NCBI GenBank assembly: GCA_946614685.1
Contig: CAMOHF010000031.1
Span: 1-9,015, forward strand
Length of the DNA: 9,015 nt
Direction: 5' to 3'
Source of the DNA: an uncultured Clostridia bacterium
Lineage (GTDB): Bacteria > Bacillota > Clostridia > Lachnospirales > Lachnospiraceae
Below, piece after piece: positions 1 to 6,797 of this stretch. Numbering within the stretch: the first letter of the stretch is position 1; each line of letters starts with the position of its first letter. The notes beneath the pieces were generated by a model. The model did not search any database and was not told the DNA's origin. It was given only the letters and a program-made list of their open reading frames with translations. The position numbers and the translations under genes were made by a program.

Positions 1-1
1 C

Positions 2-1753
2 ATCTCCTACAGGAGCAAGGACGAGGGAGCGATCCATGTGGGCGGTGTGCTCGGTTACAATGAAGAGAATTCCCGTGTCATCGTGAGAGACTTCAACAAT
101 GAGAACCGCATCAAGATCGAATCGCTTTCGGCGACTGGCATCACAAGAGATTCCTCCACGGATATCAACGGTAACCCGATCAAGTACGCTTATGCGGCGT
201 ATATCATCGGACGTGTCACACCTTATATGACCATCATAGACTGCAGACCTGAGTTCTGCGGCACTCTTAATACGGACGCTACCTACCACGGCAGCGTGAC
301 TGAGGTGAACAACGGACTTGTCACTTACACGGCAGATGGATATATCGGTGCCAAGGAATGGAACGGCGCTTACAAACAGTACATTCATGTCCCGGAGAAC
401 ACCAATTACGTCGGTAACATCATCGGATTAAACCAGGGTACCTTTGATCATTCGAACAGAAAGCTGAACAACATCAAGCTGGAAGGCGTCGGTGATGTGG
501 CAGGTGGTCTGGTTGCCGAGAACGGAAGCAACGGCGTGATCAAACTGACGGGCACCTTTACGGGACCTCAAATCACATCAAGCGGTCGCGTGGTCGGAAG
601 CGTATGCGGTATCAATCGCGGAAGCATTGTAGCCACTGACGGTTTGCTTATGGTCGAGGGCTCCAATGTCTCAATTACCGGCAAGGATACGGTAGGCGCA
701 CTTTGCGGAATCTGGGACAGCGCGGAGCCTCTGGAGAATCTTACGATCTATGCGAAGGGTGCGCAGACAGCGGCCCTGCCCGCTATCGTTGCAACAGAGG
801 GAACCTGCGGTGCTGCCATCGGAAAGATCACCTCAAGTGCCACCATCAGCAATGTCACACTTATGAACAACAACCCGCTCAATCTTACGAACAACAACAG
901 CCGTACCTGCAAGGGCAGGATTGTCGGCGGCGTTGTCGGCGAGATCGAAACAGATGCGGGAGAGAATGTAACCATCAGCGGATGTACAGTGCGCGGTAAT
1001 CTGGCAGCAACAGAGTCCTTAGGCGGCGTCTGCGGCAAGGTTTCCGGAAGCGGAACCGTAACTTTGGACAACTGCGTTGTCGGAACCAATATGACAGACA
1101 GCGACACGCTTACAACAGCCGGTATCGTGGCGGATGCGGGCGGTATCACGACGATCAAGCGTTCCAGAGTCTATGTGAACGGCATCGATTACGGAATCAA
1201 CGGCGGTACGGCTGCGGAAATCAGCTACTGCCTCGATATGGGACACCGTGACAACACCGGAAGCTGTGTGGCTTCGGCTGTAACGGATCCGGCAACCGGT
1301 AAGCAGAAGATTTCCAATGTCTTCTATCTTGCAAAGCAGGATTATTACGATGTGGCAGGTGCTACTGCACTGACATCGGATGTGGCAACCACGTTTGACG
1401 GCGCACCGATCGCAATGGACATCCTAACCTTGAGCAGTAATACATACGGATTCTACTTCCGCGCAGATGTTGAGGAGACACCTGCGGCAGGCGGTACGGA
1501 TCCTGCGGCAGGTGGTACGGATCCCGCAACGGGCGGCACAGACCCTGCGACGGGCGGTACGGATCCTGCAACGACACCCGTGACGGTGACGAAGACCTTT
1601 GATACGGGCATGTCATTCACTCTCGACAAGTCGCAGAACTACGCAAACTACAACAACAAGGACTTCTTCAACAACCAGGGTTACAGAAGAACCTACGATA
1701 AATATGAAAGCATCTTTAAGGCTTATATGACCTCACACGGAGTAATGGATTAA
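2..1753 (+). CDS. Large extracellular GLUG-like repeat protein, putative pilus-associated adhesin (5' partial)
   Basis: The frame is open to the window's left edge, so the true start lies upstream; a GTG at 38 is inside the reading frame and sits in a repeat, so it is not a credible start. The visible 583 residues contain a recurring glycine-rich signature of the type V-G-G-V-x-G, beginning near bases 38, 410, 497, 593, 692, 803, 923, 1019 and 1115, with Ser/Thr/Asn-rich beta-type sequence between. This is typical of GLUG-like, beta-solenoid surface proteins. After the repeats come a Pro/Ala/Gly/Thr/Asp linker (1481-1573) and a final domain of about 60 residues rich in Asn, Tyr and Lys. No LPXTG motif or C-terminal membrane segment is present, so sortase anchoring is unlikely. 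The stop codon overlaps the next gene's start by one base, which ties it to the minor-pilin operon. Role as adhesin or tip subunit is inference; the family assignment as a repeat surface protein is firmer. Confidence 0.8.
   Translation: MSYRSKDEGAIHVGGVLGYNEENSRVIVRDFNNENRIKIESLSATGITRDSSTDINGNPIKYAYAAYIIGRVTPYMTIIDCRPEFCGTLNTDATYHGSVTEVNNGLVTYTADGYIGAKEWNGAYKQYIHVPENTNYVGNIIGLNQGTFDHSNRKLNNIKLEGVGDVAGGLVAENGSNGVIKLTGTFTGPQITSSGRVVGSVCGINRGSIVATDGLLMVEGSNVSITGKDTVGALCGIWDSAEPLENLTIYAKGAQTAALPAIVATEGTCGAAIGKITSSATISNVTLMNNNPLNLTNNNSRTCKGRIVGGVVGEIETDAGENVTISGCTVRGNLAATESLGGVCGKVSGSGTVTLDNCVVGTNMTDSDTLTTAGIVADAGGITTIKRSRVYVNGIDYGINGGTAAEISYCLDMGHRDNTGSCVASAVTDPATGKQKISNVFYLAKQDYYDVAGATALTSDVATTFDGAPIAMDILTLSSNTYGFYFRADVEETPAAGGTDPAAGGTDPATGGTDPATGGTDPATTPVTVTKTFDTGMSFTLDKSQNYANYNNKDFFNNQGYRRTYDKYESIFKAYMTSHGVMD
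38..1141 (+). repeat. Degenerate GLUG-like protein repeats (coding)
   Basis: About nine copies of a hydrophobic/glycine signature are visible: VGGVLGY, VGNIIGLN, VAGGLVAENG, VGSVCGINRG, VGALCGIW, CGAAIGKI, VGGVVGEI, LGGVCGKVSG and AGIVADAGG. Apart from a long first gap they are spaced about 90 to 120 bases apart (30 to 40 residues). The DNA is not conserved between copies, so these are old protein-level repeats. Several copies carry a cysteine just before the second glycine. The pattern fits stacked turns of a beta-solenoid, as known for GLUG-type repeats; the fold is inferred. Confidence 0.65.
1481..1573 (+). repeat. 21-base tandem repeat encoding a P-A-[AT]-G-G-T-D linker
   Basis: Four full 21-base units start at 1481, 1502, 1523 and 1544, followed by a 9-base partial unit at 1565-1573. 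Units 1 and 2 differ at one base; unit 3 is the most diverged. Each unit encodes seven residues, Pro-Ala-Ala/Thr-Gly-Gly-Thr-Asp, so copy-number change would keep the frame and only alter the length of a flexible linker between the repeat domain and the C-terminal domain. Confidence 0.9.
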
Positions 1754-2550
1754 TGGCACAGAGCAAAATGAAGCAACCGAATAATGCCAATCGCGGTTCG
1801 GCACTGGTCACGGTACTTGTGGTACTGATGGTGGTGATGAGCTTCGTTTTACTGCTCATCTTAGAGGCTTATCAGTACTACTCCATGTCCGGAGCAAAGC
1901 AGTATCGCCTAAAGTGTGAGGAACTTGCCACGACGGCCTCCCATGAGATCGGCCTCGAGATCACCAAGCCCCGCTTCGCATCCAAGGAGGAAGAAGCCGA
2001 GGCGCTTGCGGACGGCAAGCACGGACTCTGGTTCTACCTTAGGTATAATGTCGGTCAGGCCAACTGGCCCTACTTCGATAACGGAAGTCTGGCTGCGGCG
2101 GGATCCGGCACGACGGAGTTTCCGGGTATGACGGGACTTACGGGCAGCACGGATGAGAAGACTGTCAGCAGAACTTTTCATCTTTCCTATAAGATTGACG
2201 ATGCAGAGAAGAATAAGCTTGCGGCAGCAGGTGCGCTCGGCGTTGTAACGGACACCATCGACAAGGTGGACGATCAGATCCCGGACGATGTGGCTGTGAC
2301 CATGTACTGGGAACCGGGCAAGGCGCCGGACGTAAGAAACGGAAGTAAGCTTCACGTACAGGTGACGGTGCGGATGGGTAGCTACAGCTATTCCTCCACG
2401 CAGGTCTACCTGCTCACAACCAAGAAATACCCCGGAACACTCGGCACCGGTACGATGGTGACGGCGAATCCGGCAACCGGTGTGAACCCGGTGGGCAACA
2501 GTATCTATGAAGACGAACAGTGGATTTGGAACTGGTATGGTTCCGAATAG
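1753..2550 (+). CDS. PilX/GspK-like minor pilin lacking Glu5
   Basis: A 265-residue protein with a short basic leader (K5, K7, R14), a likely prepilin-peptidase site after G15, and a hydrophobic stretch of about 25 residues (roughly 18-40) followed by a long soluble domain. At mature position +5 it has Thr instead of the usual Glu. In known systems a non-Glu +5 residue is typical of GspK and PilX_N-type minor pilins, which sit at the fibre tip. The start ATG overlaps the upstream stop (TAATG), with GGAG at 1739-1742 giving a 10-base spacing; an in-frame ATG at 1768 is possible but would shorten the leader and has weaker support. It heads a run of three minor-pilin genes. A pilus-tip or initiation role is inferred from position and the missing Glu5; the soluble domain is not one I recognise. 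Confidence 0.75.
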   Translation: MAQSKMKQPNNANRGSALVTVLVVLMVVMSFVLLLILEAYQYYSMSGAKQYRLKCEELATTASHEIGLEITKPRFASKEEEAEALADGKHGLWFYLRYNVGQANWPYFDNGSLAAAGSGTTEFPGMTGLTGSTDEKTVSRTFHLSYKIDDAEKNKLAAAGALGVVTDTIDKVDDQIPDDVAVTMYWEPGKAPDVRNGSKLHVQVTVRMGSYSYSSTQVYLLTTKKYPGTLGTGTMVTANPATGVNPVGNSIYEDEQWIWNWYGSE

Positions 2551-2559
2551 GAGCAGGGC

Positions 2560-3018
2560 ATGAAAGATACAAAGAACCGCAAATTCAATATCAGATCCAA
2601 CCGTGGTTCGACCATCGCCGAGACGCTGGTGGCTTTTGCCGTGCTTACAATCGTGTCGCTGGCACTGATCTCTGTGATCTCCTTTGCCAAGCATATGTTC
2701 ATGGAGGCGGCGGACAAGCGTGAGCGCTGCGACACATTGGAGGAAAAAGACGTCACGGGCGAGCTTACCTATCAGGCCTGTGCTTATGATTACAATGCGG
2801 GCGGAACGACAAAGTCGGCGCGACCCTTTGCATTTTCCCTGACACTCGACACCGAAAAGACACCGACCACGGCGATCGCTTCGGCGGAGAGGGCGGACAA
2901 TTCCACCTTCCGGCTGGATGCGGCGAATGCGGCGTGGACGGACGGAAGCGACATCGTCAGTGACGGAGCGATGGACTTTTATCTGATCAAACTTGTCTAT
3001 CAGGAGAGGACGGAGTAG
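2560..3018 (+). CDS. PilV/GspI-like minor pilin (prepilin-type N-terminus)
   Basis: A 152-residue prepilin-like protein. A 16-residue basic leader ends in R15-G16, followed by the mature start S-T-I-A-E with the conserved Glu at +5 (E21), then a hydrophobic helix to about residue 43. This is the standard class III signal processed by prepilin peptidase PilD. The small size and the A-E-T-L-V-A-F sequence resemble PilV and GspI minor pilins, which commonly have an E-[ASTV]-L-[VI]-A-[LF] core. AGGAG at 2549-2553 overlaps the stop of the preceding gene and lies 6 bases from the ATG. It abuts the next pilin gene with no gap. Likely part of a tip complex with the two flanking minor pilins; the exact subfamily is less sure than the pilin call. 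Confidence 0.82.
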   Translation: MKDTKNRKFNIRSNRGSTIAETLVAFAVLTIVSLALISVISFAKHMFMEAADKRERCDTLEEKDVTGELTYQACAYDYNAGGTTKSARPFAFSLTLDTEKTPTTAIASAERADNSTFRLDAANAAWTDGSDIVSDGAMDFYLIKLVYQERTE

Positions 3019-3612
3019 ATGAAGCAGGAACGTCTCGATCTCAAATCAAATAAAGGCATGACCCTCGTGGAGATGCTGATCTCCTTCATGCTCCTCGGGA
3101 TCTTTATCGTTGCGGCGTCGCAGATCATCTCTTCGACGACGATGATCTACTGCGGGGTAAGAGACGGCGCAAGGGGCGCGGAGGTTTCCGAGATCGTGCT
3201 TTCCAAGGCAGGCGGTATGCTTGTCGGCGCGCAGAAGGGTTCCGATGACATGATCCCCGCTATCGATTCCGACAGCACCAAGACCTCCGGTACATCCGTC
3301 AGCTTCTACGACAGAACGGGTACGCATGTAAAGATCGGGGTGAATGACGAAGGTTACTTAAACATTTACTATTATCCGATCCCGGGCAGATACAAGGAAC
3401 GAAACTGGACCTTCGACAAGGACGTGTACATGGGCTATACGATCACCGATTTTCTGATCGAGAAGGTGGATATGGGACCGCTCTCGACGGAACTTGTGTA
3501 CAAGATTTCCATGACGCTTCATGCGAGCAACGGAATCGATTATCCGGCCGTGCGATACGTCAAGTGTTATAATTACGCAGACTTTACCGCCGGGATTCCC
3601 GGTACGGAATAA
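3019..3612 (+). CDS. PilW/GspJ-like minor pilin (prepilin-type N-terminus)
   Basis: A 197-residue prepilin-like protein. The leader ends K12-G13, the mature protein starts with Met14, and Glu18 is the conserved +5 residue in the core M-T-L-V-E-M-L-I-S-F; the hydrophobic helix runs to about residue 36. Length and the E-M-L-I-S-F core resemble PilW/GspJ-type minor pilins. The start directly follows the previous stop (TAG-ATG), with AGGAGAGGA at 3002-3010 as ribosome binding site. A cysteine lies near residue 45 and another near the C-terminus (C-Y-N-Y), so a disulfide is possible but unproven. The order X/K-like, V/I-like, W/J-like matches the subunits known to build the tip complex in T2SS and T4P systems. 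Confidence 0.82.
   Translation: MKQERLDLKSNKGMTLVEMLISFMLLGIFIVAASQIISSTTMIYCGVRDGARGAEVSEIVLSKAGGMLVGAQKGSDDMIPAIDSDSTKTSGTSVSFYDRTGTHVKIGVNDEGYLNIYYYPIPGRYKERNWTFDKDVYMGYTITDFLIEKVDMGPLSTELVYKISMTLHASNGIDYPAVRYVKCYNYADFTAGIPGTE
3565..3573 (+). promoter_or_regulatory. Candidate internal extended -10 promoter element
   Basis: A perfect TGTTATAAT (TG-n-TATAAT) lies inside the 3' end of the W/J-like pilin gene, about 54 bases before the next start codon. No convincing -35 box is present at the usual 17-base distance (bases 3545-3550 read CGGCCG), but extended -10 promoters can act without one. The bases also encode Cys-Tyr-Asn-Tyr, so chance is possible. It could give the downstream genes extra transcription. 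Candidate only. Confidence 0.25.
3590..3602 (+). other. Short inverted repeat (possible RNA hairpin)
   Basis: CCGGG-ATT-CCCGG forms a perfect 5-base stem with a 3-base loop just before the stop of the W/J-like pilin gene. It has no following T-run, so it is not a convincing terminator. If the candidate promoter just upstream works, the hairpin would lie in the leader of the next gene. Confidence 0.3.
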
Positions 3613-3626
3613 TTAAGGGGCAGACG

Positions 3627-4070
3627 ATGGAGAAAGAACAGGGGATTTTTACAAAACAGAGAATCCGGGTGGTCGTCAGGATCATCCTGATCATAGCGGT
3701 CGTATTTATCATCGGACTCGCGGGATTCACCGTATTTCGCGTTCAGACACAGGCGAAGATCGCACTTCGTGAGGCGAAGAATGTGCGGCTTTCTTTGGAG
3801 ATGCTCGATATCGAGCTCTACGCGGAGCGAAGAAGTATCTACGCTCCCAAAGAAAAGGGCGGCATGGCAGCAGGGGTAGAAGACAAGATCCGCGAACTGC
3901 AAAGCGTGGACGGAAGTTTCGCGATCACCGGCTATGACGCAGAGGGGCGTACCGTAACAGGTATGACATACGAAACGGACCATTATCTGGTTATCTACAG
4001 CAGGACGGAAAACGGCGAGGATCACTGGCGCGTGATGTACTTCCTGACTGTCGGGGATTATGACAGATAG
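3627..4070 (+). CDS. Small membrane-anchored pilin-like protein without prepilin-peptidase site
   Basis: A 147-residue protein with a basic N-terminus (K10, R12, R14, R18), one hydrophobic segment (about 15-36), then an amphipathic helix (about 40-63) containing Q-A-K-I-A-L-R-E-A-K-N-V, and a small C-terminal domain ending in beta-type sequence with V-T-G-M-T-Y and H-W-R-V. From memory, the helix and the late Gly-x-T-Y and Trp-x-Val features resemble the body of clostridial type IV pilins. There is no Gly-x4-Glu cleavage motif before the membrane segment, so PilD processing is not expected. AAGGGG at 3615-3620 lies 6 bases before the ATG. It sits between the minor pilins and pilC. It may be a degenerate pilin kept in the membrane or an accessory assembly factor. 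The gene is real; its function is unknown. Confidence 0.72.
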   Translation: MEKEQGIFTKQRIRVVVRIILIIAVVFIIGLAGFTVFRVQTQAKIALREAKNVRLSLEMLDIELYAERRSIYAPKEKGGMAAGVEDKIRELQSVDGSFAITGYDAEGRTVTGMTYETDHYLVIYSRTENGEDHWRVMYFLTVGDYDR

Positions 4071-4100
4071 AGATACGTTTGGTGCAAGAGGGAGGAAACT

Positions 4101-5303
4101 ATGGCAACTTACAGGTACAAAGCAAATGACGAACAGGGGAAGACATACTCCGGTTCCATGCAGGCGACCTCGGACCAGGATCTCCATGCGCGGCTGAAAG
4201 CCGAAGGAAAATTTCTGATCGATTACAGGGAGGAACGCGGCAAGGTATCGGCAAAACGTCTCCGGTCGGACAAGCTTTCCGAGTTTTCGAGAAATTTAGG
4301 CAAGCTGATCAAGGCGGGTGTGACCCTGGTGAAGGCTTTAAGGATCATATCCGAAGATGAGTCCATCAAGCCGAAGGAGCGGGAAATCTACTCCACACTG
4401 CTTCGGGATGTTCGACAGGGTATGACGCTTTCGGACGCCATGATGGAGCAGGGGGACACCTTTCCGAATCTTTTCATCAACATGATGCGAAGCTCGGAGA
4501 GTGCCGGCAATATGGATTCTATCGCCCTGCAGATGGCGGACTACTATAGCAAGGAATACAAATTAAATCAAAAGATCAAGAGTTCCATGACCTATCCGAA
4601 GATCCTGACCGTATTGATCATCCTGGTCGTGATGGTCATTATGGGATTTGTGATCCCGCAGTTCTCAAATCTGTTCGCACAGATGGAGTCGCTTCCGATC
4701 GCGACCAAGGTATTGCTTGCGATCAGTGACTTTGTGAAGTCGAAGTGGTATGTAATGATCTTTGTTGCGGTTTTGGCCTACATTGCGCTGAAGATGATCT
4801 TCTCCATTCCGAAGGTGAGGATCGCCAAGGACAAGCTGGAGATTCATGCACCCGTGATCGGCAGACTTCGCAAGATCGTCTATACGGCAAGATTTGCGCG
4901 TACCTTATCCAGCTTATACTCGGCAGGTATTCCGATTCTGACCTGCCTTTCCATCGCCAAAACCACCATCGGTAATTCCTACATCGAGCTTCAGTTTGAT
5001 AAGCTCATCGCAGATATCCGATCCGGTGAGACACTTTCAAACGCCATCGAGAATGTCGACGGCTTCACAAGAAAACTTTCCTCCACCATCATGGTCGGTG
5101 AGGAAACAGGATCTCTTGACTCCATGCTGATCTCCATAGCGGATCAGATGGATTACGAGTCGGAGATCGCCATCGGAAAACTGGTAGCCATGCTGGAACC
5201 TGCGATGATCGTCGTTATGGCCTTGATCGTCGGATTCATCATGATTGCAGTCATACAGCCGATATACGGTTCTTACCAGTCCATTGCGGGCTCGGTAGGT
5301 TAA
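4101..5303 (+). CDS. pilC: Type IV pilus platform protein PilC (GspF family)
   Basis: A 400-residue polytopic inner-membrane protein of normal family length. It starts with the typical small N-terminal segment (Y-R-Y-K-A to about residue 45), followed by two GspF domains. Domain 1 covers about 58-190, with F-S-R-N-L-G-K-L-I-K-A-G-V and the E-S-A-G-N-M-D motif near 133-139, and ends in a membrane segment (about 167-189). Domain 2 covers about 260-388, with F-A-R-T-L-S-S-L-Y-S-A-G-I-P near 265-278 and V-G-E-E-T-G-S-L-D at 332-340, ending in E-P-A-M-I and a membrane segment (about 367-388). A third membrane segment lies at about 216-234. In the family this protein sits over the ATPase and passes rotation or scooping to the pilins. 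GGAGG at 4091-4095 is a strong ribosome binding site 5 bases from the ATG. No odd residues seen. Confidence 0.96.
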   Translation: MATYRYKANDEQGKTYSGSMQATSDQDLHARLKAEGKFLIDYREERGKVSAKRLRSDKLSEFSRNLGKLIKAGVTLVKALRIISEDESIKPKEREIYSTLLRDVRQGMTLSDAMMEQGDTFPNLFINMMRSSESAGNMDSIALQMADYYSKEYKLNQKIKSSMTYPKILTVLIILVVMVIMGFVIPQFSNLFAQMESLPIATKVLLAISDFVKSKWYVMIFVAVLAYIALKMIFSIPKVRIAKDKLEIHAPVIGRLRKIVYTARFARTLSSLYSAGIPILTCLSIAKTTIGNSYIELQFDKLIADIRSGETLSNAIENVDGFTRKLSSTIMVGEETGSLDSMLISIADQMDYESEIAIGKLVAMLEPAMIVVMALIVGFIMIAVIQPIYGSYQSIAGSVG

Positions 5304-5312
5304 GAGAGGGGG
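5304..5312 (+). promoter_or_regulatory. Ribosome binding site deciding a TTG start
   Basis: The purine run GAGAGGGGG directly follows the pilC stop and lies 9 bases before a TTG at 5322. No ATG or GTG in the same frame precedes the conserved N-terminal strand, so this site supports the TTG as the real start of the PilM-PilN gene. Confidence 0.7.
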
Positions 5313-5321
5313 AACAGGATT

Positions 5322-6785
5322 TTGAGCACGATCATACATATATCCAACAGACAGATTCAGATCGTGGCCGCCAAGGGGAGCGGCAATGGCGCAAAGCCGG
5401 CACGTGCATACGTGAGAGAAGCACCGGAGGGCAGTATCATCAACGGTATCGTGATGGATCCCGATGCATTTATCGCCGATATGAAGGAGTTCTTCATACA
5501 GACGGGTGTATCGACCAAGGACGTTACCCTGATCATCGACAGCAGTAAGATCGCAGGTAAGCGACTGGAGATCCCGAAGCTGTCCAAACCGAAGACACTG
5601 GACTTTATCCGCCGCGAGATGGTGGACATGGACAAGGAGAATGTCGACGAAGTCTACTCCTACATCGAATTGACGGGCGATAAGAACGCCAAACTCCGCA
5701 GTGTCTATGCCAATTCCGTAGACATCGAGTTCGTCAGGGACTATGTGGAGATCTTTAAGGAGATCGGCGTTACGCTGAAGGGCATCTATTCGGGTGTCGG
5801 TACCATGATCAAGATGATCGAGCGTACCGCAGCGAAGACGGCCGGTACATTTATCGCGCAGATCGCGGACGATAACATTTTGACCAACATCCTTTGGGTG
5901 GACGGTAAGTTCTACTATTACAGCAGTCAGCGTTGCTTCCAGGAGCCGGGAACCGAGGCGTACTACGATGAGTGCGTAAGGGCGCTTTCCCAGCTGACTC
6001 AGTTTATGCAGGCCAACCAGATCGAGTCCCCGCTGGATGTGATCTATGTCGGCGGTATTGCAAATATGGACATCAATATGTATCAGGTGCTCGCTGCATC
6101 TTCACGCATCGAGACCAGGATCGAAGAGTTTGACTGCGGCCTTCGGGCAAAGTACGGTGCCGAATTCGATCTGCACACCTTCCTTCAGTCCGTAGCCGGA
6201 CTTACCTCTCTTTCCAATGAGAGCAACCTCTTGCACAGATTCACCGCAAGTCGTAAGGAGTCGAAGGTTGATTCCACATTGAAGAAGCGTATCGCACTGG
6301 TCGCAGGTACCCTCGTTGTGATGCTTCTTGCACTGGCATCGGTGATCTTCGTCAAACTTCAAAAACAGAAGGAACTCGATGATTTAAAGGCGTCCAACGA
6401 AAACCAGGTTACGCAGATGCAGCTTGAGGATTATGACCGCGTCTCCAGCGAAATGGCGGCCGTGGTGATGCGACTGAACAGTATGGATCTGATCGAGCGC
6501 ATGGTGGATTCCTACCCCGGCTGCAACAGCGCCGTGGTAAAGGAGATCGAGGATGCGGCAGCGGGATATGCGACCATCGAAGTCAACAGCTTCATGGCTT
6601 CAAGCGGTACGGTTGCATTTGTTGCGAACGCGGAAGAAGTTAAGAATGTCAACCAGTTCATAGCGAAACTGCTTGAGAAAGACATCTTCAGTGACGTCAA
6701 CTACACAGGTTATACCTATGATGATGGGGAGCAGGTATACAACATCCATGTAATCTGTACCCTCTCGGAAAACGCAGGAAAGTAG
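5322..6785 (+). CDS. pilM: PilM-PilN fusion with GspL-like architecture
   Basis: A 487-residue protein joining two alignment-complex components that are separate in most T4P systems. Residues 1 to about 295 are a PilM-like actin-fold cytoplasmic domain: the N-terminal strand I-I-H-I-S-N-R-Q-I-Q-I-V, a middle region resembling PilM, and I-Y-V-G-G-I-A near 241-247 as the late phosphate-loop-like strand. At 301-306 comes S-N-L-L-H-R, which resembles the N-L-L motif that starts PilN and precedes the membrane segment of GspL. A membrane helix (323-345), a coiled-coil stretch (about 346-392) and a periplasm/outside-facing ferredoxin-like domain (about 395-484) follow, as in PilN. Cytoplasmic PilM, one helix and an outer PilN domain in one chain is the layout of GspL. 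The next gene encodes the PilO/GspM partner. Start is TTG. Domain order is clear; homology of the C-terminal domain rests on pattern, not search. Confidence 0.85.
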   Translation: MSTIIHISNRQIQIVAAKGSGNGAKPARAYVREAPEGSIINGIVMDPDAFIADMKEFFIQTGVSTKDVTLIIDSSKIAGKRLEIPKLSKPKTLDFIRREMVDMDKENVDEVYSYIELTGDKNAKLRSVYANSVDIEFVRDYVEIFKEIGVTLKGIYSGVGTMIKMIERTAAKTAGTFIAQIADDNILTNILWVDGKFYYYSSQRCFQEPGTEAYYDECVRALSQLTQFMQANQIESPLDVIYVGGIANMDINMYQVLAASSRIETRIEEFDCGLRAKYGAEFDLHTFLQSVAGLTSLSNESNLLHRFTASRKESKVDSTLKKRIALVAGTLVVMLLALASVIFVKLQKQKELDDLKASNENQVTQMQLEDYDRVSSEMAAVVMRLNSMDLIERMVDSYPGCNSAVVKEIEDAAAGYATIEVNSFMASSGTVAFVANAEEVKNVNQFIAKLLEKDIFSDVNYTGYTYDDGEQVYNIHVICTLSENAGK

Positions 6786-6792
6786 GGGGTGA
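6784..6792 (+). promoter_or_regulatory. Ribosome binding site deciding the pilO start
   Basis: AGGGGGTGA differs from the ideal AGGAGGTGA by one wobble-compatible base and overlaps the previous stop. Its AGGGGG core ends 8 bases before a TTG at 6798. A GTG at 6789 in the same frame lies inside this site and would have to use the weaker AGGA at 6777-6780; an ATG at 6810 has no well-placed site. Confidence 0.6.
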
Positions 6793-6797
6793 GGGAA

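Noticed and set aside
38..40. GTG as start of the first gene
   Set aside because: The frame stays open to the window edge, there is no well-placed ribosome site for it, and it falls inside a repeat signature.
748..1158. Minus-strand open frame of 136 codons with hydrophobic sequence
   Set aside because: Its Val/Leu/Pro/Thr-rich composition is what reverse reading of the Gly/Thr/Asn repeat region produces.
2044..2049. TATAAT inside the X/K-like pilin gene
   Set aside because: There is no -35 box at suitable distance, no TG extension, and no gene start nearby.
1909..2694. Long minus-strand open frame of 261 codons opposite the X/K-like pilin gene
   Set aside because: It has no family resemblance, is rich in His/Arg/Cys as expected for an antisense shadow, and spans the ends of two real genes whose ribosome sites and prepilin signals are clear.
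3590..3612. Possible intrinsic terminator after the W/J-like pilin
   Set aside because: The stem is only five bases and no T-run follows, so termination is unlikely; it is listed only as an inverted repeat.
3573..4187. Minus-strand open frame of 204 codons opposite the pilin-like gene
   Set aside because: It covers the gene junctions of the plus-strand operon and shows no recognisable domain; the opposing plus-strand genes have good starts and sensible membrane topology.
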